Shown here: piece after piece, positions 31,031 to 43,350 of the stretch
Layout: every line of letters starts with the position of its first letter
How positions within the stretch are numbered: the stretch's first letter is position 1
Assembly (NCBI RefSeq): GCF_002994745.2
Contig: NC_037090.1
Location: 37,381,001-37,445,000 of the forward strand
From: Rosa chinensis
Taxonomy: Eukaryota > Streptophyta > Magnoliopsida > Rosales > Rosaceae
Reading direction: 5' to 3'
DNA length: 64,000 bases
Position numbers and translations under genes: made by a program
The notes under the pieces: model-generated
The model's database searches: none
Told to the model about the DNA's origin: nothing
What the model saw: only the letters and a program-made list of their open reading frames with translations

Positions 31031-32583
31031 TCTCTCATCTCTCTCCGGCGAGGAACATCCCCATTGATTTTGCCTGCGCAAGTTCGGATCCTAATGGCGA
31101 CGGAGACAGCGACAACACTGTGAGGCTGAGTGACGCCGACGACGCTGCTCTCAATGAGGATATGACCCAAAACCAAATCAGAATCCGAATCGGATAAATG
31201 CAGGTTAGACTCTTCAACGTCCTCAAAGCTATGCGAGAATGAAATTGAAGACGACGACGAGCTTTTCCCTTGGGGCTTTCCTTTCCCGGACAGAGGCGAT
31301 CTGGACAAACGACGCCGGTTTTGTTTGTGAGAGGTTCGGGAAGCTTCAAAGCTCCACGCTCCAAGTTCGGGTCTGGGCTTTGTTCAAATGACGAGTCCTT
31401 GGGGCTTTCCTTTCCCGGACAGATGACGCCGGTTTTGTTTGTCAGACGTCCGGGAAGCTTCAAAGCTCCACGCTCCAAGTTCGGGTCTGGGCTTCGCTCG
31501 GACGACGTCACTCTATTGGACGGCTTCGTTCTGTTTTTTTTTTTTTTTTTTTTTTTTCGGTATTTGGCAGAAGGCTTATACATGTCTAAGGAAAGGAGAA
31601 AGAAGAATGAAAAAAAAAGGTTTTATTGAGGAGTTATGCATGTCTATTGCGGGTCAATAATATGATTATCGGGGGGCAATAAAATGTTTATTGGGGCAAT
31701 AATAAGATTATGGGCTAAATACAAATTACTATCCTATGGTTTAGGTCCAAAATCAATTCAGTCCCTGAACTTCTAATTTCATCAAAAACACCCCTACACT
31801 TTCAATTTTGATCTAATAAGTCCAATTTGTTAGTTTTCTGACAATTGAGTTATTTAACTTGTTAATGTGGCTCATATATGGCCTATGTATTATGATGTGG
31901 TGTCGAGGTGGTCTGCATAGTCAATTTAGGAGTGAGTCCTACTATTAAAAATAAATAGTTTTTCAACAAATAATCCAACTATAACTTGAACCCATAACAT
32001 AATATTAACGAATTGGACCTATTAGATCAAAATTGAAAGTACAGGGGTGTTTTTGATGAAATTAGAAGTACAAGGACTGAATTGATTTTGGACCTAAACC
32101 ACAGGGTACTAACTAGTATTTAGCCCTAAGATTATTTATTTGGATAAACCTACAAAAACTTTCAAAATTATAAACATTTCATTTTTCATTAATTATTGAT
32201 CCCTAATAAACTTGTTACTGGGGGGCAATAATATGATTACTGGACATTATTAGGGGACAATAAAATCAGACACCGGAATCCAGTCACCAGTCTGGTAGTC
32301 GGATTCGGGATTCCGGTGACCGGTTGCAGGAGTCGGTCACCGGAGTCGACGGCCGGCCACTGGTCACCGAAGTCCGACAAGGTCACCGATGACTTCTCTC
32401 TCTAAGTGAGAAAGAATGAGAGGGCAAAAAAGTCCGAAAAATAAATAAAAAAGAATAAAAAAATAATTAATTGGGTATTAGGGAAATAATCTCTTAGAGT
32501 GTTTGGATAAGTGGGCAATCTCTTAGAGTGTTTGGGCAAGTGGGGTTAATTAACTCCAAAATTGGGTAACTGATCATTTCCCC
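30815..32583. mobile_element. MULE-type element with exact 9-bp TSD (contains a MITE)
   Basis: The TSD TAAGTTTAT is exact (30806-30814 and 32584-32592). Ends: GGGGCCGTGACCACTTACCC and the complement GGGGAAATGATCAGTTACCC. The interior has a (CT)n tract (about 30990-31026) and a GC-rich region at 31040-31520. That region includes a 129-bp-offset tandem duplication ('ttggggctttcctttcccgg' at 31270 and 31399). A GC-rich right arm with 'ccggtgaccgg'-type repeats spans 32270-32400. No transposase; the GC-rich part may be captured gene sequence, donor not recognised. Confidence 0.85.
31712..32126. mobile_element. MULE-type MITE, same family as 6792-7204, opposite orientation
   Basis: Exact 9-bp TSD TAAGATTAT (31703-31711 and 32127-32135). 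Ends GGGCTAAATAC... and ...GTATTTAGCCC. Its left end ('aaattactatcctatgg') corresponds to the right end of the 6792 copy, so it lies inverted relative to it. Length 415 bp against 413 bp. Nested in the 30815-32583 element, hence younger than it. Confidence 0.92.
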
Positions 32584-32917
32584 TAAGTTTATATATTTTT
32601 AATTACATAAATAAAAGTTATAAAAATAAAATTAAAAATAAAAAATACAAAACCGCCTGGGCGCTCCTCCCGAGCTCGCCGTCCGACTAGCACCTAGCGA
32701 TTTTTCGAACTTTGTATAATAATGTCCTAATGTATCACTGATTCCAGATTACCTTGTAATCTAAGTAATAGATTCCTAACCAATGAGCTTGATATACTTA
32801 GCTTATTTGGTCTCTAGGTATGTTACTCCTTTTACATCTCCTATTAACTAGAATGATGTTTTAATCAGAATTGTTTACTCATGCTTAGATAATGATAGGT
32901 CCATTATAGTCATCAAA

Positions 32918-34790
32918 TCCATAATTTAGATAGCATATTATGGTATGACCTGTGAACAAATTCACATTCAAATCCAAGATAAGTAATTGGCTTCAGCATG
33001 ATGTGTACAGCAACTAGCTTTATCATTATTGTCAGCCAAATGACATTTACAATTAAGCAAAATTATCTTCTACTTTTCGTGTTATATCCAACTATACAAA
33101 ATTTCGAGGTTTATTTTTCAATAGTTTTGGATCTCAAGTTCTCAAGTTGGTCCATGCCATTATGTAAATCTGATGCATAATCGGGCTCTCAACAATGATT
33201 GGATGGGGGGTCGCAAATGCTAGTTGTTATGGCAGTAGACCAATAGTGTAGGGCATTGTAATGGTGATGGGTGCTAAACTCAGTCCTCTAAAGTCATGGC
33301 TTATGGCCCTCTTTATGAACTTAGTCGACAGAAATCAAATCCATAATTTAGATAGCATATTATGGTATGACATGTGGCAAATTCACATCCAAATCCAAGA
33401 TAAGGAATTGGCTTCCGCATGATGTGTATAGCTACTAGCTTTTCCATTGTTGTCAATCAAATAAAGTTTACAATTAAGCTAAATTATCTTCTACTTTTCT
33501 TGTTAGGTCCAACTATACAAAATTTCCGTGTTTATTTCTCAACAATTTTAATCTCAAGTTGTTCCATGCCACTGTGTGACTCTGATGTGTAATCAGGCTC
33601 CCCAACCATGATTGGAGGGTGGGCAAATGCTAGCTGTTATGACAGTAGATAGAACATTGTAGGGCGTTGTAATGGTGATGGGTGCTAAACTCAGTCCTCT
33701 TAAGTCATGGGCCCATGGTCCCCTTTTACGAACTTGGCCGACAAAAATCAAATCCATATTTTAGATAGCATATTATGGTATGACATGTGGGCAAATTCAC
33801 ATCCAAATCCAAGATAAGGAATTGGCTTCCGCATGATGTGTATAGCTACTAGCTTTTCTATTATCGTCAGCCAAATGACATTTACAATTAAGCCAAATTA
33901 ACTTCTACTTTTCTCAGTCATCTAGAGTCATGGGCTCATGGCCCACTTCTATGAACTTGGCCGACAAAAATTAAATCCATAATTTAGATAGCATATTATC
34001 GTATGACAAGTGGACAAATTCACATCCATATCCAAGATAAGGAATTGGCTTCCGCATGATGTGTATAGCTACTAGCTTTTCCATTGTCGTCAGCCAAATA
34101 AAGTTTACAATTAAGCAAAATTAACTTCTACTTTTCTTGTTATGTCCAACTATACAAAAGTTCGAGGTTTATTTTTCAACAATTTTAGATCTCAAGCTGT
34201 TCCATGCCATTATGGGACTCCGATGCGTAATCGGACTCCCCAACCATGGTTGGAGGGGGGGCGCGGCAAATGCTAGCTGTTATGACAGTAGACCAATAGT
34301 GTAGTGCATTGTAATGGTGATGGGTGCTAAACTCAGTCCTCTAAAGTCATGGGCTCATGGTCCCCTTTTATGAACTTGGCCGACAAAAATCAAATTCATA
34401 ATTTAGATAGCATATTATGGTATGACATGTGGACAAATTTCACATCCATATCCAAGATAAGGAATGAACTTTAGCATGATGTGTATAGCTTCTTGTTTTA
34501 CCTTTGTCGTAAGTCCAATGTCGTTTACAATTAAGCGAAATTATCTTTTACTTTTCTCAAAAGTCATCTAAAGTCATGGGCCCTTTTATGAACTTGGCCG
34601 ATAGAAATCAAATCCATAATTTAGACAGCATATTATGGTTTGACAAGTGGACAAATTCACATCCATATTCAAGATAAGATATTGGCTTCAGCATGATGTG
34701 TATAGCCACTAGCTTTACCATTATCATCAGCCAAATGACGTTAACAATTAATCTAAATTCACCTCTAATAAAAGTCCTTGCCATCTGCTA
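32918..34790 (+). repeat. Upstream repeat array of resistance gene copy B
   Basis: About five to six diverged units in tandem, alternating long units (about 370-460 bp, with 'tgtccaactatacaaaa' and 'accatg(g/a)ttggagg') and short units (about 225-240 bp). The recurring marker 'tttagatagcatattatgg' is at about 32926, 33347, 33760, 33985, 34404 and 34620 (the last as 'tttagacagcat'). This is more copies than in front of A. No gene is seen; the open frame at 32998-33180 is incidental. Confidence 0.85.
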
Positions 34791-34795
34791 TGTCT

Positions 34796-34804
34796 CTATA
34801 TATT
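34796..34804 (+). promoter_or_regulatory. TATA box of resistance gene copy B
   Basis: CTATATATT, 104-112 bp before the ATG at 34908, in a conserved leader ('actgcatcttcaatttacttcttg') shared by all copies. Confidence 0.65.
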
Positions 34805-34907
34805 CATAATAACTTTGAGGAGAGATACACTGCATCTTCAATTTACTTCTTGTTTCCTCAACTACCTAAAGCTCTCTTTGCTTAATTTGTCGTGAGTTCT
34901 GAAAGAT

Positions 34908-37900
34908 ATGGCAGAATTTCTCCTTACTTTTTCTGCCAAGGAAATACTGACCAAGGTTATTTCGCTTGCTACTGAAGAATTCACTCTCGTATTGGGTTTC
35001 AAAGGAGATCTAGCACAGCTGCATGCATCATTCCTCAAGATTCAAGCTATGCTACTTGATATCGACCATTCACATGGTCGAGGGGTGACTTTGGAAAATT
35101 GGGTGAAGGATCTTGAAGACATAGCTCACAAAGCCGATGATGTTTTGGATGAAATTGGGTATGAAGTTCTCCGACGCAAAGTAGAACTCCGTAATCAGAT
35201 GAAGAAAAAGGTGAAATTTTTCTTTTCACACAACAATCCCATTGCATTTCGCTTTAAAATGGCACATAAAATTAAAAGAATCAACAAATCTTTGCTGGAT
35301 TTGAACGATGAGGCAGCTGGCCCTATTGGGTTAGTTGCTAGGATACAAGCAGATGCAACCTCACAAGATGTTGAAGTACCCGACAGGGAAACCATCTCCA
35401 AATTTTATAATGATGAGAAGCTCATCATTGGAAGGGAGGAGGTCGTGTCAGATATAGTCAAAACCTTGACCAAGTCAAATTACAGTGCCGAAAACTATCC
35501 TCCAGTTTTGGCTATCGTGGGAATGGCAGGCTTGGGGAAGACAACTTTGGCTAAATCAATATTTCATGAATCTAAGATTGATAAACACTTCCATGTAAGA
35601 ATATGGGTGTGTGTATCTACTCCTTTTGAAGTCAAGACAATCTTAAGGAGGATTTTAGAATCTCTAAAATCAGAGGAAGCTGCAGTACAAGGCAAGGAAA
35701 AGATTTGTAATCTCATTCAAAAAGAGTTGAAAAAGAAAAGATACCTTCTTGTACTTGATGATGTTTGGAGCGAAGATCCTCAAAAATGGGAAGAGTTGAA
35801 GAATTGTTTGTTAACTGTTGAAGATACTCAAGGAAGTAGCATCATTGTTACTACCCGTAGTGACAATGTTGCAAAAGTCTTGGAGACCCTTCCTAGGTGT
35901 GATTTGAGAAGACTATCAGATGATGAATGTTGGCTCATAATGAAGGATAAATCATTTTCAGTTGAGAGTGCTCCTATGTCCAAAGAGCAAGAGACAGCTG
36001 GTAAAGAGATTGCTAAGAAGTGTGGTGGTGTACCATTAATGGCAAAGGTATGTTAATTATATCATTCATTGTTATGCTTAATTGGTAATCTAATTTTCAT
36101 CAATAATAATCATAAGTTATCCAACGTCGTTTGCATTGTTAGAAAACATATTTCAAAGGATCATAATATCGTACTTAGTGGGTGTAAGTTGCGTAATATG
36201 GTAGCACTATGTGTCCCTAAAAGTAATTTGGTATATTCTCATAAACATCAAACGGAAGAAAGGAACTCCTTATATATCTCTCTGTGAAACGAATGACTAC
36301 AATCATCATGAACCAATAACGCAAAAACTCTAACCATAATAACTAGCATTTCGTAGGCACTACTAACAAACCACTAATCTCGGGAACCATGATACGTCCT
36401 CATAGTCAAAATCAAGAAAAACATTATCATATTCCCCAGATTGTCCCAAAACAGTCAAACCAAATGCAAGAGTAGCTCACCAACACACAAACGACAAGAA
36501 AGTACCTTGAATACAACATATGGTAAAAACCTCTGTTGATACAACATAACAATGGCACAATATCAAGACTCTAAACCATAGTTTAAGACTTTGCCAAAAA
36601 AAAAAAAAGCTCAAGAGATTAGACTTACCAAAAACCTAAAAATGAAACCCTTTCAAAATTACAAAAAATGCATATATTGCCACAACCCGCATTCTACCTC
36701 CAAAAGTCTAATAGTGACCTAACAAATTGAAGTTCCTTGTCACTAGGCAATAAATCTAGAATGTGCAAAGATCATATAAGTAGCAACTGAGCTGCTTATC
36801 AAAAGGACATTTTAAGAAAGTGTAATTGACAAATGAATCCATTTGAGAATAAATTTATAGTATTAAGTTGTTTTAATTTCAACATTTGAATTTAATACTT
36901 TTGACTAAGATTCACTTGTTTTCTTCAAAAACAAACCAATAGTTATTGATCTTGCGGCATCAGAGGCCAAAAAACCTCTGTTTCAATTGATTTTTTTTTC
37001 AAAGAAAACCAAACATGAGATAACAAATACATGCTTGCATTAAGATTTCGACCAAAAGAAAGAGGTTAATTATATGACTTCAAACTAAAATTTTTGTTAA
37101 TTATCATTTTTATTTTTTTCTGCCCCCAGCTATGCAGCTCTTTTGTGTGGACCATTATTATCACTAGCTCTTCTAGTCATTAGATTTCAAAATTTTCAGA
37201 AATTGCAATAGAAAATAAAAAAAGGAAGGTTTGTGATGATTTTAAAATCTTTTATACTAGGCCATCCACTTCTTTTCTATTTATTTTATACAACAACATT
37301 TCTCCATTTTGTTGTTGTTTTTTTGGTTACTACCACAGAGATTAAGTAAAAAACCTTGCTTGATCAGAGCGAGTAAAAAAGAAAATAGTGTAACCATCTT
37401 CTTCTTTTATTTATAGAAAAGTCAATTGATGTGCACATAGTGTATGTTAAGTAGCTAGTATTGTATTAACATTACTATGTGATATAAATCTAATAGATAA
37501 TCCACTGATAATAGGTTTTGGGACCTATGTTGCGCTCCAAAACAACAGACGAATGGCGGTCAATTGTAAACAGTAAGATATGGGATTTACCAGAAGGAGA
37601 AAAAAGAATTTTGTCAATTTTGAAGTTGAGTTTTGATGAATTGAAACCTTCATCCTTGAAACAATGTTTTGCATATTGCTCGATGTTCTTCAAAGATTTT
37701 GATATTGAAAAGGATGACTTGATCCAACTATGGATGGCTCAAGGATGGCTTCACCCTTGTCCTGACAAAGGCCTAGACATGGAGGAGAGAGGTAATGAAT
37801 ATTTTAAAATCCTATTGGCGAAGTCGTTTTTTCAAGACGCTAGAAAGGATTATGGTGGTAATGTTACCAAATGTAAGATGCACGATCTTGTGCATGATCT

Positions 37901-40455
37901 TGCAGAAAGTGTTTCAAAATCAAGGAACTTACACTCACTTTTTCTCAATGGAGAAGTCCTTGACCTTGAGAGCAACTTACTTAATTTTAAATCTTTACGT
38001 GTCTTAAATTTATACAATGCAGACATTATGGAGTTGCCAATTTCAATTGGGAAGATGAAACATTTGAGGTATCTGAATGTTTTGAAAACAAGAATCAAAA
38101 CATTTCCCAAATCAATTGGTCAGCTTTACAACTTGCAAACATTGAAAATAGCCTATCAGCTTGAAGAGTTTCCAAGAGAAATTGCTAATTTGATCAACTT
38201 GCGGCACATTTATTTTGGTAGATATATGAAAGTTCCAAGTGGAATATTGGGACGGTTCACTAATCTTCGGTCATTACCTTTTCTCAAGGTGGGTAAAGAG
38301 ACAGGTCCGAGAATTGAGGAATTGAGTGGTTTAAACCAGTTGCAGAACACCTTGTCTATTTATGGATTGGAAAATGTAAGAGATGGAGAAGAAGCACAGA
38401 AAGCAAACTTAGTTGAGAAGAAACATATACGCAAGTTAATCCTTGAATGGAAGCTTGATAGGCCAAGCCACAATGTGGAGAATGAAGACGATGTACTAAA
38501 AGGCCTACGACCACATGATAGTTTGGAATTTTTGGAGATTCATGAATTCATGGGCGTTGAATTTCCATCCTGGTTATTGCTAGCCAATAATTTGAAAGAG
38601 ATTGAATTATTAGGCTGCAACAAATGTGAAGGAGTTCCAGTACTTGGCCATTTACCCAGTCTTAGTTGTGTTAAGATTAGGAGCATGGAGAATCTAACCT
38701 GTATGGGATCTGAGTTTTATGGTGATATCCATGTTAACTGTGGAAATGGATCAAGTAAGGAGGCCCGGCCTTTGTTCCCTGCTTTGAAAACATTGCATAT
38801 TGAGGAGGCACAGAACCTGATTGAATGGATGGAAGCGCCAACAGAGGGAGGAAGTAGGGTGGTGTTTCCTTGCCTTGAGGAGCTGACCTTGATTCACTGT
38901 GACCAACTGACAAGTGCTCCCAGTCATTTTCCATCTCTTAAGAAGTTGGTGATTAGAGAAATGGATAGTGGAGGCATGCCAATAGCAAGTATTCTAAGCA
39001 ATCAACTCACCACTCTCACTTATCTCAACTTATGGGATGTGGGGGGACTTACTTGTCTGCCGGAAGGCATGTTGGAAAACAACAAGAATCTTGCACATTT
39101 ACACATATCTTCATGTTCGGAGTTGACTCATATAGCAGAAGAATTTGAGCACTACTGCGCATCTCTTTCTCATTTGGATATATATGATTGCAATAATTTG
39201 AGATATTTACCTGATGGGATACTCACATCTTCTCTTAAAACGCTGTCGTTGTGGCATTGTGACAATTTAAAGTACATCCCGGATGCTACACGCGGTGGTC
39301 TCACAACCCTTGAAACATTGGATGTGATGAGGTGCCCCAAAATAACATCCATTCCATTTTCACAAGGCCTCCCATCTCTCGGTGTATTAAGTATAGAAGA
39401 CTGTCCGGAATTATCAAGTCTACCGGGTGGGCTGGAATTATGCACCTCTATTCGGAGGTTGAGAATAACAAGGTGCCCTAAGGTACCATCCATTTCAATC
39501 GAAAGTCTGAGTACATCCCTCCAACAGTTGTGTGTAAGTAATCTAGACTCTCTTCCAATTTCACGAGGAGGCTTCACATCACTCCGTGACTTGGAAATCT
39601 GTTACTGCGAAAGTGCACAATTTGGGCCAGAATTTAGTGCCTTTTTTCAAACCCTTGAATCTCTTCAAAAATTGAAGATATGGTGGTGCGATAATCTAGA
39701 AACTATTCCAAGTTCAGACAAGCTCACATCCCTCCGCAGCTTGGAGATTAGTTGGTGTCGTAAATTAAAATGTCTACCAGATGGGTTAGCAGCATCGTCA
39801 CAGTCCTGCAGCCTCACCCGTTTGAAGGAATTGACAATTGGTCGTTTCTGCGAGAAGCTCCATGCATTCCCGGCTTTTCAGGCTATACCACAGCTTGAAT
39901 CATTAACCATCTGTGGGTGGCGTAAGCTCAAGTCTCTCCCTGAACAAATTCAACACTTGCCTTCTTTAAGACATTTGGAAATACGGTCCTTTGGTGGAGT
40001 GCAGGCTATTCCAGAATGGTTGGGAAACCTTGCATCTCTGGAGGACCTGACTATTAGGTCGTGCAGTAGTCTGAAGTATCTACCTCCTGTGGAAGCTATG
40101 CAACGCCTCACCAAATTGAAAGAGATAAACATCTCCAACTGTCCCCGTCTAGAAGAAAGATGCACGGAGGAGAGCGGCTCAGAGTGGCCTAAGATTCGTC
40201 ATATTCCATTAATCAAGAGTAAGACTTCTTTTCATCTATTACTAAACTAATTGTTAAATTGGACCATTTGATTCTTCTCTTCTCTTTTCTTCTAATTTTA
40301 CTTAATCTGTCTATTAGTTCGAAAAGGCAAACTTAACTGAATAGTTTATACTTATAGTGTGTAATTGTTGCTGTGAAAATTCATATTTCTTGTTTTAATC
40401 TAGCACTGACCAAACTTCTTTTCTATTAGTTGGAGATATAAAAATCGAGAATTAA
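34908..40455 (+). CDS. CC-NBS-LRR disease-resistance protein (RGA2/3/4-like), copy B, intact
   Basis: Predicted exons 34908-36047, 37515-40218 and 40430-40455, giving 1289 residues. Splice sites: AAG|GTATGT at 36047/36048, acceptor ATAG at 37514, donor AGA|GTAAGA at 40218/40219, acceptor TTAG at 40429; the last exon ends IGDIKIEN then TAA. Domains: Rx-type coiled coil 1-130 with the EDVID-like region WVKDLEDIAHKADDVLDE (65-82); P-loop GMAGLGKTT 205-213; RNBS-A 228-237; kinase-2 LLVLDDVWSED 280-290; RNBS-B GSSIIVTTRS 309-318; GLPL variant CGGVPLMAK 372-380; RNBS-D LKQCFAYCSMFFKD 428-441; MHD 502-504; irregular LRRs about 520-1280. The Trp in kinase-2 and lack of a TIR domain place it in the CNL class. 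It is a cytoplasmic/nuclear nucleotide-switch immune receptor; the recognised effector is unknown. If exon 2 is not spliced, it ends at 40250 instead. Confidence 0.93.
36048..37514 (+). other. Intron 1 of copy B (no gene)
   Basis: 1467 bp, GT...AG, AT-rich. It is free of the two MULE insertions found in copy A, and lacks a stretch around 'tcatcattgaggtacactta' that A and C both retain (junction near 36976). It carries about 55 bp near 36270-36330 not present in A or C. Confidence 0.8.
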
Positions 40456-43350
40456 CGAACATCGAGGCGAATAAGGTATGTTCTTCAAACATGCTACCAC
40501 CTGCCTTTTCAATGCATTAAACCCTTCACTTTCCTTATTACTTGGCAATGAACTCATATGAATCCTTTTGTTTGTGTGGTTAATAGGATGTATGAGGAAC
40601 AGATAACAGATAATACACCACATGCTGAAGAATTGTGTTGCATAACAGATTTCATTTCATTTTCTCATCTTAGTAAGTGTTTTCCATTTCTCCCACGATT
40701 CTATAATGTAGTGCATAACAGATTGATACTTCTTGTGATTGAAAAGGTGTGTAAATGGAGGCTGATATGCTTAAGACCATGAAATTTGATTTAGGCAATC
40801 CTACATTAAAGACAATTTTAAGGTACAGAGAAAGGCAATCCTTCTTGCTGTGCATTTATTATGCTGTTTGATAAAGCATTGGACTCATTTATGTTTCTTC
40901 TCATTTGGGTTTGCAGGAGATTCAATAGAGTTGCTGAAGAGAGCAAAAGAGTAAGTTAGTCTCTTTATCATTCTCTCTGTCTTTTCTATATATATGTAAT
41001 CACTGTATCACGAGCAATTAAATTATATAAATAAATCCATTCAATATGTTGTTTTTGCATGGGCATCTAGTTTGTTTTTGACAAACAATTTCGGGAGGTT
41101 TTTGCTAAATTGGAGGAGTATCTGTTTTGCAAACAGAGTCCTGGCACTTCTCATGATCCATAATTTCCCTTACATGGTTTTTGTTTACTCATTCCTATTG
41201 AGAATGTATAGCATAAGTATCGAGCATAGATAGAGCATGAATACATGCATACAAATTGTGTTAATTGCGCTAAAAAGTTTATGACCGGGTGAAGTTTATA
41301 GAATCGTTTAGGTCTTTGTTATTGGGGATTGAAACTATATGTAGAAGACACACACTTCCTACAACTTGGTGAAGTCCTTGGTATTCGACATTATTACTTG
41401 AAAGCAATAGAGTAGGGTTGGGATAGTTTTCCATAGTACTATAGCATCATTCAAGAATGGAATTCTTTGATTTACTTACATCCATTTACGTTATAAGCAC
41501 TAAGCAATCCCTTAACTTCATGAAGTTCCGCACCAAGGCAAGGTAAGCTTTTCAAATTATTGGTTAATTTTGTACTGTCTCTTTAACAGCTTTATAGGAT
41601 TTATTCATATGTGAAAGAAAATAAATTGTTGTTGGTCTTCATTGCTTTATTGTCGAATTGTTAAGGAACATACATTCTTCTCTGTTTATACTTGAAGCCA
41701 AATAACAATTAAAACCTACAGCAAGATCTATCAACTTACTGCATGTGTTGTCTAATTTCTTGAATTGCTTGAAGGAAAATACATACAACTTAGTGAAGTT
41801 TCTATGTCATTCAATAGATTGTTGTAAATTTGAAATATTTATAGATTTTGCCCACCAAAAAATTAAAGACTTGCATAATAAAAAAATTTAGTGGAAAGCA
41901 TATACTGTGAGAAAATCTATAACTTATTGACTAGCCGGCTCACCCACAGGTTTCCTGTCAGAGCTTTCAGTTTGTGCCTCCAAGTTGTCCTCCAAAGTGG
42001 TGGTGCAAGATTATTGGGCTAACTCTATTTTCCTAAACTCTTTTAAAATCGTTACTAGCATGGAAGGAGATGTATTGAAAATTCTTAATGGCTTTCACAA
42101 TACAAGTATAACCCTCTGTTTAGTGTTGCACTCTTTGTAAATAGGCAAAAAAATACCAACTCTTGCTATTCTTTTGCAGCAAGCCAAGATTTTCTCCTTA
42201 TTTTATTGTCAATATTGGGGATTTGGTTTCTCCAAAGCAACTGCTAGCCATCTAGTCTGAGATCTTTGGATGATAATCATGATATGGAATGGAAAAAAGC
42301 AATGTAAGATGAAGCCTGTGTTGAATTGAACTTTTAAGGTATGTAGTCCCAGCTAGTGTTCAAGGTTTTCCAGTTTTGAAAATAAATTTCGATTATGTCT
42401 GTGTTGAGTTGAACTTAATTGTCCTTTCAGATTTTAGTCTCAGATGGTGTTGGTCTTTTTAGTGCCAGCCAAGCTGAGATGTTCCACTAGAGTTGGGAGT
42501 ACGTACGGATGCCATTGTTCTTTCGGTTACTGGGCAAAAGTTTGGATATAGGCTCATCTGTGCTTGTGGATACTTAGCTGAACAACCTATCAGGAGTGGA
42601 CACATGGGCAACATGCTCCACGTCAGCTTAGAAAACTTATCAAGGAGCCTCACATTCACACATGATGAGAGGTCTGCCCATGCCTTGTAGCTACTTAGAC
42701 AGTCAAACATTAAGGAGCTTCAATTCCATGCCTCAAGGGACGATGTTTCATCATTCTCCATTCAGTTGCATTCGCTTTTTTACTTGTATTTTCAAAGCTA
42801 AACCATTATACAGTGTAATTGACCATATTTATTTCAATCATAGTGAAACCACTAGCAAACTACCGTGACGTAGCCCTAAGCTCTAGGCTCTAGCTGAGTT
42901 TTGGGTGAACACGTAATTCTCTAGTGTTATTTTGTGTGATTGTCTTTTAATTGCAGTTAATATTTCGGCAAACCATTCTTTAACATCAGTGTAGTGATTC
43001 TCATTGGCATAATGATCTTTTTGCTACGTATATTTACAAATTAGAAAATTTTGGAAATTTAGTAAAAGTAAATTGGGTGAATTCTCCCATACTCACAATA
43101 GCCAGAACGAAACGATGATTTGCTTGACAGCTAATTTGAGTTCATCAAGTTTGTTACCGTATCAGACACTTCCTCCTTTCTGCTAATGTTGTTGTCTGCA
43201 TCTTTATCAAAGTAGGAGTAGGCTTCCCTCCACACGTTTTGTCCTTAGGTTAGGTCGTGAATTGCAATGATTTTGTTGGTCCATCTTATTAACTAAAATT
43301 GCATTCTGTCACTAAGCAAAAGCATCTCTGTTTATTATTTATTATTTATA
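40456..43350 (+). other. Downstream non-coding block of copy B with probable 3' UTR exons
   Basis: Matches A 12242-16010 but lacks the A segment 13284-14138 (junction near 41470). Splice-like signals repeat those in A: donor 'aataag|gtatgt' at 40475/40476, acceptor 'taatag' at 40586, acceptor 'tttgcag' near 40917. No convincing gene; the frame at 42493-42690 is a shifted version of the one in A. Confidence 0.55.

Larger units (their letters stand above)
30041..32715. mobile_element. Probable hAT-like element remnant holding a MULE
   Basis: Left end 'gtgttctaaaactcgg' then CG-rich 'gccgcctaggagct...ggcgg'. The complement of the right end reads 'aagttcgaaaaatcgctagg...ggcgagctcggg', giving an imperfect inverted match. 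The GC-rich 'ctaggcgg' subterminal motifs (30055-30210 and 32655-32700) resemble non-autonomous hAT elements of plants. I could not find a convincing 8-bp TSD. Open frames in 30121-30369 are composition artefacts. Confidence 0.35.
29079..32917 (-). mobile_element. Reverse-oriented LTR-element remnant, disrupted by nested insertions
   Basis: On the - strand a copia-like junction is seen. The complement of 29678-29689 is TGGTATAAGAGC, one base from the tRNA-Met PBS consensus, preceded after two bases by an LTR-like end (complement of TGTAAATTTC at 29692). LTR-like, AT-rich sequence then runs rightward from 29692 to about 30040 and, after the nested insertions, from about 32710 to 32917. Internal sequence (29079-29677) has no recognisable domain. 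The second LTR is missing, so the element is truncated. The right edge is fixed by the array resuming at about 32918 ('aaatccataatttagatag'). Confidence 0.4.

Noticed and set aside
31035..31583. Long - strand frame in the 30815-32583 element
   Set aside because: Begins in a poly-A/T run and ends in a dinucleotide repeat, with the tandem duplication read twice; no evidence of a real protein.
35520..35546. P-loop coding segment as a miR482/miR2118 target site
   Set aside because: Such sites are common in CC-NBS-LRR genes, but by eye this one has several mismatches including central ones; degradome data would be needed.
37518..40250. The 910-codon frame as a separate gene
   Set aside because: It starts with TTG directly after an intron acceptor and continues the NB-ARC at the exact residue where exon 1 stops, so it is exon 2 of copy B.
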